Source of the DNA: Pseudomonadota bacterium
GTDB taxonomy: Bacteria > Pseudomonadota > Alphaproteobacteria > Micropepsales > Micropepsaceae
NCBI GenBank assembly: GCA_021851325.1
Contig: JAJZDZ010000025.1
Coordinates: forward strand, 1-39,869
DNA: 39,869 bases
Reading direction: 5' to 3'
The translations under genes and the position numbers were made by a program. Below are positions 16,262 to 24,436 of this stretch, one piece after another. Every line of letters begins with the position of its first letter. The first letter of the stretch is position 1. Under the pieces are notes generated by a model that did no database searches, had not been told where the DNA came from, and worked only from the letters and a program-made list of their open reading frames with translations.

Positions 16262-17229
16262 GAGCCCTTGTCTGCCGCGCCCTGGCCGAAGATCTTGACC
16301 GGCTTGCAGTCGAAGAGCTGGAGCTTCCACCCCTGGGCCCGGAGCAGGTTCGTCTCAAGGTGGGTGCCGCCGCTGCCAACTTTCCCGACATCCTGATGGC
16401 TCAGGGCCGCTACCATTTCCGTCCCGAACCTCCCTTCATCATCGGCGGCGAGTGCGCCGGCGAAGTGGTCGCGGTCGGTGAGGCCGTGCGCGGGCTTGCT
16501 CAAGGTGACCGGGTCGTGGGCGGAGACCTGACGGGGGGCTTCGCGCAATTCCGCCATCTCGCACAGAACCGGGTCAGGCCGATCCCTACCGGCGTTGACT
16601 TCGCCACCGCGGCTGCATTCACCACCGCTTACCTGACAGCGTATGTCAGCCTGGTGCGACGTGGTGAGATTCAGCGCGGCGAAACCCTGCTGGTTCACGG
16701 CGCCGCGGGCGGGGTTGGACTTGCCGCCGTTGATCTGGGGCGGGCGCTCGGGGTGCGGGTCATCGCCACTGCCTCGAGCGAAGAAAAGCGCGCTTTTCTG
16801 CGTAACTATGGCGCCGATCACGTGCTGCCCTCTGCGGGCTTCCGTGACGCGGTCAAGGATCTCACCCGCGGGCGGGGTGCCGATGTCATCTATGATCCGG
16901 TGGGCGGCGATGTCTTTGATGAAAGCATCCGCTGCATCGCCTTCGGCGGCCGCCTCCTCGTTGTTGGCTTTGCCTCTGGGCGGATCGGCCAGCTGCCCTC
17001 CAACCTCGCACTGATCAAGGGCTTTTCGCTCGTCGGCGTACGGGCCGGCGAGTATGGCCGACACTATCCGGAAAAGGGTCGTCAAAACCTCGCCGCGATC
17101 GATGACCTGCTGGGGCAGGGAAAACTGCGCCCGCACATCTGCGCCCGTTTCGGCCTCGAACAGGCGACGGATGCCCTCAAGATGCTGCAGACCCGCAAGG
17201 CGATCGGCAAAGTGGTCGTCGAGCTCTAG
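16258..17229 (+). CDS. NADPH:quinone oxidoreductase-type medium-chain dehydrogenase (zinc-free)
   Basis: A 323-residue MDR-superfamily enzyme that would use NADPH to reduce a quinone or enone. The N-terminal GroES-like fold carries [15 protein letters not shown] and [11 protein letters not shown]; the Rossmann part has the dinucleotide loop [18 protein letters not shown]. No zinc-binding cysteine cluster is seen, as expected for the QOR class. It begins with GTG overlapping the TetR stop. It ends by sharing CTAG (17226-17229) with the convergent leuB gene: both stop codons are TAG read from opposite strands of the same four bases. Confidence 0.9.
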   Translation: MRALVCRALAEDLDRLAVEELELPPLGPEQVRLKVGAAAANFPDILMAQGRYHFRPEPPFIIGGECAGEVVAVGEAVRGLAQGDRVVGGDLTGGFAQFRHLAQNRVRPIPTGVDFATAAAFTTAYLTAYVSLVRRGEIQRGETLLVHGAAGGVGLAAVDLGRALGVRVIATASSEEKRAFLRNYGADHVLPSAGFRDAVKDLTRGRGADVIYDPVGGDVFDESIRCIAFGGRLLVVGFASGRIGQLPSNLALIKGFSLVGVRAGEYGRHYPEKGRQNLAAIDDLLGQGKLRPHICARFGLEQATDALKMLQTRKAIGKVVVEL

Positions 17230-18332
17230 GCCGCGCGAGCGTCGAGCGCCTTGATGACCGCATCGGTCATGGCCGTGGTGCCCACCTTGGTCATCCCTGG
17301 CTGCATGATGTCCGCCGTCCGGTAGCCCTGCCCGAGCACCTCCTCGACGGCCTTTTCCAGCAGCACCGCATCGTCGACGCGGGCAAAGGAATAGCGCAGA
17401 CACATGGCCAGCGACAGAATGCAGGCCAGCGGGTTTGCGATCCCCTGGCCGGCAATATCGGGAGCACTGCCATGTACCGGCTCATAAAGCGCCCCCTGGC
17501 GGCCCTGTGCATCCTTTGCCCCCAGCGATGCAGAGGGCAGCATGCCGATGGACCCGGTCAGTTCAGCCGCCTCATCCGAAAGGATGTCGCCAAAGAGATT
17601 ATCGGTAACAATGACATCGAACTGTTTGGGATTCTTGACCAGCTGCATGGCACAGGAATCGGCCAGTATGTGACTGAGCGCGACATCCGGAAATTCACGG
17701 TCATGCACGCTCTGTACGACCTGCCGCCACAACACCCCGCTTACCATGACATTGGACTTTTCAGCGGAGGCGACACGGCCGGCGCGCAGGCGTGCAAGGG
17801 CGAAGGCAACCCGGGCAATGCGTTCGATTTCACCTGTGGTGTAGACTTGGGTATCGACAGCACGTTTCTGGCCGTCAGGAAGTTCGGTGATTTCCTTCGG
17901 CTCACCGAAATAAACTCCACCGGTCAATTCACGCACAATCAGAAGATCAAGCCCAGAAACGATTTCCGGGCGCAGCGACGAGGCGTCGGTCAGCGCCCCG
18001 AAACACAGCGCTGGGCGCAGATTGGCAAACAGTCCAAGGTCCTTGCGCAGACGCAGGAGGCCACGTTCCGGCTTCTTGTCAAAGCTCAGGCCATCCCAGC
18101 GTGGCCCGCCAACCGCGCCGAAGAGAACGGCATCAGCGGCCTTTGCCTTGTCGATGGTTGCCTGGGGATCGGGCGTACCCAGTGCTTCATAGGCGGCGCC
18201 GCCGATGAGCGCACTGTCGGTGGTGACCGCAAAACCGCGTTTGCGGCGAAACCAGTCGAGGACCCGTGCAGTCGCGTCCAAAACCTCCGGTCCGATACCG
18301 TCACCGGGCAGAAGCAGGATTTTTGCCGTCAT
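17226..18332 (-). CDS. leuB: 3-isopropylmalate dehydrogenase
   Basis: Third enzyme of leucine synthesis: NAD-dependent oxidative decarboxylation of 3-isopropylmalate. The 368-residue length is standard. [12 protein letters not shown] opens the protein; substrate-binding [26 protein letters not shown] and the NAD loop [19 protein letters not shown] are intact. It follows leuD by 12 bp on the same strand, so leuD-leuB form an operon. Its 3' end overlaps the convergent quinone oxidoreductase gene by 4 bp, leaving no room for a terminator between them. Confidence 0.97.
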   Translation of the reverse strand: MTAKILLLPGDGIGPEVLDATARVLDWFRRKRGFAVTTDSALIGGAAYEALGTPDPQATIDKAKAADAVLFGAVGGPRWDGLSFDKKPERGLLRLRKDLGLFANLRPALCFGALTDASSLRPEIVSGLDLLIVRELTGGVYFGEPKEITELPDGQKRAVDTQVYTTGEIERIARVAFALARLRAGRVASAEKSNVMVSGVLWRQVVQSVHDREFPDVALSHILADSCAMQLVKNPKQFDVIVTDNLFGDILSDEAAELTGSIGMLPSASLGAKDAQGRQGALYEPVHGSAPDIAGQGIANPLACILSLAMCLRYSFARVDDAVLLEKAVEEVLGQGYRTADIMQPGMTKVGTTAMTDAVIKALDARAA

Positions 18333-18344
18333 GATTTGCTCAAC

Positions 18345-18950
18345 CTAAAGCCATGCTACCGACTGGGCCCGACGCTGCTCGAAGGCCGCGATCGCATCGT
18401 CGTGGCGCAACGTCAGGGCAATGTCATCCCAGCCATTGACCAGACAGGCCTTGCGGAACGGGTCAATGTCGAATTTGACGCAGCCGCCATCGGGACCGCG
18501 GATCTCCTGTGCCTCAAGATCAACGGTGATGGTGGCGTTGGCTCCGCGCTCGGCATCATCCATGAGCTTGTTGACATCCGCCTGTGGCAATGCAATCGGC
18601 AAAATACCGTTCTTGAAGCAGTTGTTGTAGAAAATGTCCGCGAAACTGGGGGCAATGACGCAGCGTATGCCGAAATCCAGCAACGCCCAGGGCGCGTGCT
18701 CGCGACTCGAGCCACAGCCAAAATTGGCACCGGCCACGAGAATCTGGGCCTTGGAATAGGCCGGCTGATTGAGCACAAAATCCGGATTGGAGCTGCCATC
18801 GGGACGGGTGCGCAGTTCGTGAAACAGCGCAGCGCCCAATCCGGAGCGCCGGATCGTCTTCAGAAATTGCTTGGGAATGATCATGTCGGTGTCGACATTG
18901 ATCATCGGCAAGGGCGCGGCGATGCCGCGCAGTGTCTTGAACGGTTCCAT
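18345..18950 (-). CDS. leuD: 3-isopropylmalate dehydratase small subunit
   Basis: Small subunit of the Fe-S isomerase that converts 2- to 3-isopropylmalate in leucine synthesis; it swings substrate to the cluster-bearing LeuC. The 201 residues contain [13 protein letters not shown] and the signature [24 protein letters not shown] at 18950 gives the expected N-terminus ([15 protein letters not shown]), but I see no good Shine-Dalgarno sequence in front of it. The large subunit gene leuC is not in the window; the upstream neighbour is an unrelated DUF971 gene. The 196-bp leader contains overlapping hairpins (19068-19105). Confidence 0.96.
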   Translation of the reverse strand: MEPFKTLRGIAAPLPMINVDTDMIIPKQFLKTIRRSGLGAALFHELRTRPDGSSNPDFVLNQPAYSKAQILVAGANFGCGSSREHAPWALLDFGIRCVIAPSFADIFYNNCFKNGILPIALPQADVNKLMDDAERGANATITVDLEAQEIRGPDGGCVKFDIDPFRKACLVNGWDDIALTLRHDDAIAAFEQRRAQSVAWL

Positions 18951-19067
18951 GGCGGCAGAAGCTAGCGGCGGCGACGACGCGGAGCAAGGTGCCAAAGTGC
19001 GCTCGCCCGGGTTTTATGCCCTCGGTCAGGCCCAAACCGGCCGCTCCGGTCGCAAAGCTGCCCGAGA

Positions 19068-19105
19068 GCTCTGCCGGACACCGGCAAGCGAGGTTGCGGC
19101 AGAGC
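19068..19105 (-). promoter_or_regulatory. Mutually exclusive hairpins in the leuD leader
   Basis: GCTCTGCCG (19068-19076) is complementary to CGGCAGAGC (19097-19105). Overlapping the left arm, TGCCGG-ACA-CCGGCA (19072-19086) forms a tight alternative hairpin. Only one can form at a time. The element stands about 120-155 bp before leuD on its strand, and about 40 bp after the DUF971 stop. It could be an end-of-operon hairpin or an attenuator-like leader; no leader peptide with leucine codons or T-run was found. Confidence 0.35.
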
Positions 19106-19146
19106 CTGGACGGCCCCAGCACAGAGTTCGAAACGGCCCCAAAGGA

Positions 19147-19521
19147 TCAGATCCGCTCACCGGCCTCGTCGCGGCTCAAGCCCTTCTGCAGCAGCGCCGC
19201 CAGATAGGCTGCCCACAGGCGCTCATGTTCCTGTGCGAGGTGATAGAGCCAGTCCCAGCTATAGAGGCCGCTCTCATGACCGTCGGAAAAAACGATACGC
19301 ACCGCATAATTGCCCACCGGTTCCAGGTTTTCGATGCGCACCGCCCGTTTGCCGCCGACGGTCTTGCGCTGCGACGGCCCATGGCCCTGGACCTCGGCGC
19401 TCGGCGATTCAACGCGCAGATATTCCGCCGACAGCTGTACGGTCTCGCCATTGTCAAAGCCGATGGTCAGAACATCGCGGGCTGACGATACTTTGAGCTC
19501 TCGAGGCCAGGGCGCCGTCAT
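19147..19521 (-). CDS. DUF971-domain protein
   Basis: A 124-residue protein that is essentially one DUF971 domain, the fold also found at the N-terminus of gamma-butyrobetaine hydroxylase and in Fe-S-related proteins. Characteristic pieces are [30 protein letters not shown] and the closing [17 protein letters not shown]. It starts inside the stop of the Trm112 gene (overlap 19518-19521) and is the last gene of the cnoX-Lon domain-Trm112-DUF971 set. A biochemical role is not established for stand-alone members. Confidence 0.85.
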   Translation of the reverse strand: MTAPWPRELKVSSARDVLTIGFDNGETVQLSAEYLRVESPSAEVQGHGPSQRKTVGGKRAVRIENLEPVGNYAVRIVFSDGHESGLYSWDWLYHLAQEHERLWAAYLAALLQKGLSRDEAGERI

Positions 19522-19712
19522 CGCCGCTCAAGCTCCTCCTCGCCAAGCTGGCGGGCCTCGCCGGGCAACATGATGGGAACCCCATCGCGAATGGGGTAGG
19601 CGAGCCCGGCACTGCGACTGATCAGCTCCTGACGCGCGCGATCATAGCGCAAGGGCCCCTTGGTCAGTGGGCAAACGAGGATTTCGAGCAGTTTGGGATC
19701 CACCTCGGACAT
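19518..19712 (-). CDS. Trm112-family small protein
   Basis: A 64-residue protein of the Trm112/YcaR family: [17 protein letters not shown], then [22 protein letters not shown]. In eukaryotes and archaea Trm112 is the activating partner of methyltransferases; the bacterial role is poorly known. Only one cysteine is left (in CPLTKGPL), so the zinc site of the longer homologues is absent, which I recall as usual in alphaproteobacterial copies. It sits 13 bp after the Lon-domain gene and overlaps the DUF971 gene, suggesting a coupled operon. Confidence 0.9.
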   Translation of the reverse strand: MSEVDPKLLEILVCPLTKGPLRYDRARQELISRSAGLAYPIRDGVPIMLPGEARQLGEEELERR

Positions 19713-19725
19713 TATGTCCCCCGTT

Positions 19726-20391
19726 TCAGTTCATGGTTGCGCCGCCCGGTGCGTCGCGACCGGACATTTCCAGCAAGGCAATCAGGGTTTTCACGCGTTC
19801 CGTCCAGTCGGCCGCCTCGAGCAAGGCCTGCTTTTCCGCCGGTTCAAAAGGACAGAGCATGGCCAGGGCGTTGACGAGCGCCTCGGCCGGGGCATTGGCC
19901 ATTGATTCCCAGTCCGCCTGCATGTCGCGATGGACCAGATAAGTTTTGAGGGCATTGACCAGTCGGCTGCGTGGAAATGCCTCGGCTGTATCCACCGGCG
20001 GATTGATATCTTCGGCAAAGCTGCGGTAATCGGCGGTAATCTGACGAAACGGCGTGATGACGTTGAGTTCGTCAATCATGCGGAACCGGCAGATCCCGGT
20101 CAGAGTAATGAGATAGCGGCCATCCTCGGTTTCGCGAAAGCCGGTCAGCCGCCCGACACAGCCGACCGCGCACAGCGCCGGCTTGAGCGTACGGTTCTCG
20201 TTTTCGGCCGGCTGCACCATGCCGATCAGCCGGTTGCCAGCCAGCGCCGCATCGACCATGGCAAGATAGCGTGGCTCGAAAATGTTGAGCGGCAACTGAC
20301 CACGCGGCAACAGCACCGCTCCTGTCAACGGAAACACGGCCAACGTGGTTGGCAGGTCGTCGATACGTGCATAGGGGCGATTGCCAGACAT
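19726..20391 (-). CDS. Stand-alone Lon substrate-binding (LAN/PUA-like) domain protein
   Basis: A 221-residue protein corresponding to the N-terminal substrate-recognition domain of Lon protease with no ATPase or peptidase part. It opens with [30 protein letters not shown], the typical first strands and LxIFExRY motif, continues with IGMVQP and CVGRLTGF, and ends in a helical tail ([24 protein letters not shown]). It is 7 bp after cnoX and 13 bp before Trm112. It may act as an adaptor or peptide-binding factor in protein quality control together with CnoX; this is inference from its neighbours. Confidence 0.9.
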   Translation of the reverse strand: MSGNRPYARIDDLPTTLAVFPLTGAVLLPRGQLPLNIFEPRYLAMVDAALAGNRLIGMVQPAENENRTLKPALCAVGCVGRLTGFRETEDGRYLITLTGICRFRMIDELNVITPFRQITADYRSFAEDINPPVDTAEAFPRSRLVNALKTYLVHRDMQADWESMANAPAEALVNALAMLCPFEPAEKQALLEAADWTERVKTLIALLEMSGRDAPGGATMN

Positions 20392-20398
20392 CCGTCAC

Positions 20399-21346
20399 TC
20401 ACGAAAACAGGATCGAGGACAGACGGCGCCGCCCCTCCAGCGTGCGCGGATCCGCAGCGCCCATGGCTTCAAACAGCGTCAGAAGATGTTTGCGTGCCGC
20501 CTCGTCGTTCCATTTGCGGTTCCGGCGGGTCAGTTCCAACAGTTCTTCGACAGCCCCCTGGCGATCTCCGGCAGCATCGAGCGCAAGGGCAAGATCATAT
20601 CGGGCCTGATGGTCGTTGGGATCGGTCGCAAGCCGCGCCCGCAGCGGTTCTGCGGCCGCGCCGGCCGAGCGCGCCGCTTCGCGCAGCTTGAGCTCGGCAT
20701 CGATGGCACGGATCGCCTCATCCTGGGCGCCGTCCGGGCGCACCAGCCCCAAAGTCGCGCGGGCCCGCTCGACATCGCCACTGGTCAGATAGCAGCGGGC
20801 CAGGCCGGCGACGGCCTTGGGATTGCCGGGATCTTCCTGCAGCACCGCACCATAGGCCTGGGCAGCGGATGCCAGATCCCCAGCCTCCACCGCTTCCTGG
20901 GCCGCCGCCAGCAGGTCATCGGCTCCCGCCGCAGCGCCGGCACCGCCGGTCAATTGTGCGATAAAGCCGCGCAGCTGGCTTTCCGGGACCGCTCCCATGA
21001 AGCCGTCGACCGGCTGGCCATTACGAAAGGCATAAACTGTGGGAATGGACTGAATCCGCAGTTGCCGTGCGATTTCCTGGTTTTCGTCAACATTGACCTT
21101 GACCAGACGGACCGCACCCTGGGCTTCGGTAACCAACTTTTCGAGGAGCGGGGTGAGCTGCTTGCAGGGCCCACACCACGGAGCCCAGAAATCGACGATG
21201 ACCGGCACCTCGCGCGAGGCTTCCAGCACATCAGCCGCAAAGGTTTCAAGGGATGCGTCCTTGATGTAGGCGCCTGCAGCACCGGCCGGGCCGGAGCTCG
21301 GCTTTGCGCTGGTAATGGGTCTGCCTCCGGGACCAATCAATGCCAT
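20399..21346 (-). CDS. cnoX: CnoX/YbbN-type thioredoxin with C-terminal TPR domain
   Basis: Cytoplasmic chaperedoxin of 315 residues: thioredoxin domain (about 25-135) with WAPWCGPCK (C58, C61), then a C-terminal TPR region of paired Ala-rich helices (AAQEAVEAGDLASAAQAYGAVLQEDPGN, and LALALDAAGDRQGAVEELLELTRR). E. coli CnoX has lost the CxxC; this copy keeps CGPC and should be redox-active, as in other alphaproteobacteria. It protects substrates from oxidation and hands them to GroEL. The ATG at 21346 has AAAGAG 6 nt upstream; sequence further upstream does not look coding. It heads a tight four-gene unit. Confidence 0.9.
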   Translation of the reverse strand: MALIGPGGRPITSAKPSSGPAGAAGAYIKDASLETFAADVLEASREVPVIVDFWAPWCGPCKQLTPLLEKLVTEAQGAVRLVKVNVDENQEIARQLRIQSIPTVYAFRNGQPVDGFMGAVPESQLRGFIAQLTGGAGAAAGADDLLAAAQEAVEAGDLASAAQAYGAVLQEDPGNPKAVAGLARCYLTSGDVERARATLGLVRPDGAQDEAIRAIDAELKLREAARSAGAAAEPLRARLATDPNDHQARYDLALALDAAGDRQGAVEELLELTRRNRKWNDEAARKHLLTLFEAMGAADPRTLEGRRRLSSILFS

Positions 21347-21437
21347 GGCGTGCTCTTTCCGTGAACGATAACAACTGGGCTGAAGATGGGCGCTTCGCCT
21401 GCGAAAGAAAAGAGGCCAGCGGGCAGAGCCTGCCGGG

Positions 21438-22022
21438 TCAGTTGGGATGATGGCGTTCAAGTACCTCGGCACAGGCATTGACCGCGTCGATCATCGCCTC
21501 AACCGGCGCGCCGGCGCGCATCCGGGCAACAAACTGGCCAACGATGCGGTTCCACTCCGCCTCCCCTGCAGCCGCATGGGTTTTGGCATCCGCAAGGAGC
21601 TCGACATAACGTTCGGCTTCCGAAACGAAGAACAGGATGCCGCCCGCACGTTCCGGATGGGCGAGGATGCGTGCGGCAAATTCTCGGTGGGCGAACTGGC
21701 TGGCGTGATGGCGCCTGACCACAGGCGGCGCCAGGAACGGGCGCAGGGGACGCCACTCAAACAGGATTGAAAGCAGCAGAAACGCAGCCACCTGGACGAC
21801 AAATCCTTCACGCAGGGAAACCTGTGGCAGAAACCAGCTGAGGACCCCGCCTGCCACCAGCGCCGCCAGAGCCGCCCAGATCACCGGATAAAGGGTGTAG
21901 CGGTCGCTCTGCGGCAGGACCGTCAAAACAAAACGGGCCTTTGTCCGCGCCTCCGCCGCGGCCATTGCCGCTTTGATCCGGCTGCGCTCTGCCCCATCCA
22001 TGCCGCCAAATCGTCTCACCAT
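21438..22022 (-). CDS. TPM-domain membrane protein, second copy
   Basis: A 194-residue protein of the TPM_phosphatase-like group. It lacks a signal peptide and starts with a charged helix (MDGAERSRIKAAMAAAEARTKARFVLTVL), has two membrane segments in the middle (YPVIWAALAALVAGGVLSWFL and GFVVQVAAFLLLSILF), and ends with the TPM-like AAGGILFFVSEAERYVELLAD region. Its start codon lies within the last codons of the upstream TPM gene (7-bp overlap ATGGTGA); an ATG at 22001 is an alternative. This gene order (lemA, TPM protein, small TPM membrane protein) is recurrent in proteobacteria; the function is unknown, perhaps envelope homeostasis. Confidence 0.8.
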   Translation of the reverse strand: MVRRFGGMDGAERSRIKAAMAAAEARTKARFVLTVLPQSDRYTLYPVIWAALAALVAGGVLSWFLPQVSLREGFVVQVAAFLLLSILFEWRPLRPFLAPPVVRRHHASQFAHREFAARILAHPERAGGILFFVSEAERYVELLADAKTHAAAGEAEWNRIVGQFVARMRAGAPVEAMIDAVNACAEVLERHHPN

Positions 22023-22771
22023 GACCCTGACGCCCCACCGCCGCCAAATGAGCCCCCGCCACCGGAAAAGCCGCCGCCAAAGCCGCCGCCTGAACCGCCA
22101 CCGAAGCCACCGCCGAAGCCGCCACCAAATCCGCCCCCGAGGCCGCCGATAAAGAACAGAGGCCAGAAGAAGCGACCGAACAAAATCCAGAGCAGGAACA
22201 GAATGAGCAGACCACCGATATGGAACCCACCATGACCATGCTGGCCAGTGCTGGCCGGTTGTGGCAACGCGCTGGCATCACCACCCAGCACCTTCAACAG
22301 GATCCGCGTTCCCGCAAGCACGCCGCCGTCATAATCCCCGGCGCGAAACTTTGGCACGATCACATTATGGATGATGAGTTCGCTCTGGACGTCGGTCAGT
22401 CGCCCCTCAAGTCCGTAGCCGACCTCGATGCGGACCTTGTGCTCTTTGGGCGCAATAATCAGAAGGACGCCATTGTCCTTGCCCTTCTGGCCGATGCCCC
22501 AGGCCCGTCCCAGCCGGTAGCCATATTGCGCAATGGTATAGCCCTGCAGGGTCGGCAGGGTTACGACCACAACCTGCTGGCCGGTTTTGCGTTCCTGCTC
22601 AGCCAGCATGCTGGTGAGTTCGGACCGCGTGGCAGACGACAGGATGTGGGCATCATCGACGACGCGGCCGGTCAGGGGCGGAAACTTGGGCCCGGCCAGC
22701 GCAACGCCGATGAAGAGAAACGCACCGATCAGGCCTAGCGGCCAGCGCAATCTTGCCATCCTGCTACGCAT
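22016..22771 (-). CDS. TPM-domain protein with Gly-rich tail (YgcG-like)
   Basis: A 251-residue exported protein: hydrophobic signal segment (WPLGLIGAFLFIGVALAGP), TPM domain beginning FPPLTGRVVDDAHILSSATRSEL and containing VVVVTLPTLQGYTIAQYGYRLGRAWGIGQKGKDNGVLLI and VRIEVGYGLEG. A membrane segment (GLLILFLLWILFGRFFWPLFFIG) and a tail of GGGFGGG-type repeats follow. The ATG at 22771 shares one base with the lemA stop (TGATG); an ATG at 22759 is possible. It lies between lemA and the second TPM gene in a fully overlapping three-gene operon. Confidence 0.88.
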   Translation of the reverse strand: MRSRMARLRWPLGLIGAFLFIGVALAGPKFPPLTGRVVDDAHILSSATRSELTSMLAEQERKTGQQVVVVTLPTLQGYTIAQYGYRLGRAWGIGQKGKDNGVLLIIAPKEHKVRIEVGYGLEGRLTDVQSELIIHNVIVPKFRAGDYDGGVLAGTRILLKVLGGDASALPQPASTGQHGHGGFHIGGLLILFLLWILFGRFFWPLFFIGGLGGGFGGGFGGGFGGGSGGGFGGGFSGGGGSFGGGGASGSW

Positions 22772-23373
22772 CAAAAGTGAACCTTGGGCACCTGCTGCTC
22801 TTGCTGGCTGATGGTGAAGGTCGCCATGACCTTGGCCTTCGGATAGAAGATCGCCGCGATCCAGCGACTAGGAATCGTGCGCAAGGTCGTATTGTAACGC
22901 TGCACCGCCTTGATGTAGTCGCGACGGGCTACGGCGATGCGGTTCTCGGTGCCTTCAAGCTGGGCCTGCAAGGCCAGGAAGTTTTGGTCCGACTTCAGAT
23001 CGGGATAGCGTTCACTGATCGCCATCAAGTGTCCCAGCGCACCGGTGAGCTGGGCTTGGTTCTGCTCGAACGCGTGGAAGGCTTTCGGATTGGTAAGTAT
23101 ATCCGATGGCAATACCGTCTGCGTGGCTTTGGCCCGCGCCTTTGCAACCTCGATGAATACGGTCTGCTCCTGCTTGGCGTAGCCTTTGACCGTTGCCACC
23201 AGATTGGGAATGAGATCTGCCCTGCGCTGGTACTCGTTGAGGACCTGGCTCCAGGCCGCTTTGACCTGCTCATCCTGGGTTGGAACGGCGTTGATGCCAC
23301 AGCCCGACAAGCCCACAGCGAGAACAACGATCGTCCCAAGCCCCGCAAAGAAGCGACTAAGCTTTTGAAACAT
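22771..23373 (-). CDS. lemA: LemA-family lipoprotein
   Basis: A 200-residue LemA protein. The N-terminus is a lipoprotein signal (LAVGLSGC, Cys25 as the lipid anchor), followed by the family start VKAAWSQVLNEYQRRADLIPNLVATVKGYAKQE and the closing IPSRWIAAIFYPKAKVMATF segment. The helical-bundle domain lies in the periplasm. The molecular role is not established. It opens the lemA-TPM-TPM operon; the TGA overlaps the next ATG. About 100 bp separate it from the acyltransferase unit upstream on the same strand. Confidence 0.92.
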   Translation of the reverse strand: MFQKLSRFFAGLGTIVVLAVGLSGCGINAVPTQDEQVKAAWSQVLNEYQRRADLIPNLVATVKGYAKQEQTVFIEVAKARAKATQTVLPSDILTNPKAFHAFEQNQAQLTGALGHLMAISERYPDLKSDQNFLALQAQLEGTENRIAVARRDYIKAVQRYNTTLRTIPSRWIAAIFYPKAKVMATFTISQQEQQVPKVHF

Positions 23374-23474
23374 ATGGATTCCTTTCGCCCCGACTGTCCC
23401 AGGAGGACGCCTTGCCCCCAGATATGGGCCCTTGCGGGAGTGGTTGCAATGGGAACCACATCCACGACCCGCAG

Positions 23475-24434
23475 TCAGCGCCGGCCTCGTGCCCGCCAGC
23501 GCACAAAACGGGGGTCCTGATTGAAGAGCCGGATCAGCCGGCTGGTGCGCACTTCCATGCCGATCGGGTTGGTGTGGTAAATGGTGTCAGCCATCTGCGA
23601 TGGCGGAAACATCGCCTCCTGGGGAGTACCCAGCATGCCAATGCCAAGACTGCGATAGAATCCGGCAATGCGTGTGAACACCTTCTCCTGCGCATATTGC
23701 GGAAAATACAGCGTGTTGGGCCAGGTCGCAAAAACCGTCACCTGATGCCGCCTTGCCCAGTGCACGAAGTGGACGATCGCCTTTACGCCCGGACTGTTGC
23801 GGACGAAATGAATCCGAAGCGGCGCATGGGTCGAAACATTGGCCTTGGCGTCGATGGCATGGCCCTGACCGTAAGGACCGACATCGGAAAACGCCTCAGC
23901 CCGCACTTTGGCCATCCAGCCCTTGCGCATGCGAAAGACCCAGGTATCGACGATGCGCCAGGGTTTGACCGCGAACACGAAAAACAGCCGCTGTCGCCAG
24001 TTAAGGCTCCGCCAGTAGTCACCGCCGCAGCTATAAACGGCATCGACCAGGCTATTCTCGGGGCGGGTGTAATTGTAGGCAAGATATTCGAGCGGCAGCA
24101 GCACCGCATCACCCGGCTTCAATATCTTGCTGCCTTCAAAGATCTGGAAACCAGGCCCCATCGACGCTGCCAGACCGAAATTGAAGGCATGGATATGCAG
24201 ACTACGGGCAAGTCGGCGGGTATCGATCCCGGCCAGCGCATTGGATCCGGCAATGATCACCAGCTTGGGCGAAGGCATGGCATTACCACGGATCACTTTG
24301 GCATCAATGTAGGAGCAGGTGTAGTAGCCGTTGCGTGTTGGTGCACCGGCCTGCGCCCAGGCACTGAGCCCAGCCAGGATGGCGAAGCCACAAAGAGCTA
24401 CGGCACACAGCATGAGATAGCGCGCAGCAGACAT
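23475..24434 (-). CDS. SGNH-hydrolase-like membrane-anchored partner of the MBOAT protein
   Basis: A 319-residue protein with an N-terminal membrane anchor or signal (YLMLCAVALCGFAILAGLSAWA) and a periplasmic domain. VIIAGSNALAGIDT (Ser64-Asn65) resembles the GDS/GSN block I nucleophile of SGNH O-acyltransferases such as AlgX/AlgJ and DltD-like proteins, and DTIYHTNPIGM near residue 283 resembles the C-terminal Asp-x-x-His block. It starts 2 bp after the MBOAT stop. I infer that it completes acyl transfer to an extracytoplasmic acceptor after the MBOAT protein moves the acyl group across the membrane. Overall similarity is low, so exact family is uncertain. A small hairpin, GTGGTT/AACCAC at 23440-23459, follows the stop. 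Confidence 0.72.
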   Translation of the reverse strand: MSAARYLMLCAVALCGFAILAGLSAWAQAGAPTRNGYYTCSYIDAKVIRGNAMPSPKLVIIAGSNALAGIDTRRLARSLHIHAFNFGLAASMGPGFQIFEGSKILKPGDAVLLPLEYLAYNYTRPENSLVDAVYSCGGDYWRSLNWRQRLFFVFAVKPWRIVDTWVFRMRKGWMAKVRAEAFSDVGPYGQGHAIDAKANVSTHAPLRIHFVRNSPGVKAIVHFVHWARRHQVTVFATWPNTLYFPQYAQEKVFTRIAGFYRSLGIGMLGTPQEAMFPPSQMADTIYHTNPIGMEVRTSRLIRLFNQDPRFVRWRARGRR

Positions 24435-24436
24435 CG

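Noticed and set aside
16102..17403. 433-codon minus-strand frame opposite the quinone oxidoreductase
   Set aside because: Shadow of a clearly coding gene; Gly/Arg/His-rich random composition.
22040..22140. Tandem CCGCC/CCACC repeats as a possible DNA repeat element
   Set aside because: They encode the Gly-rich tail of the TPM protein on the minus strand, so the repetition is explained by the protein.
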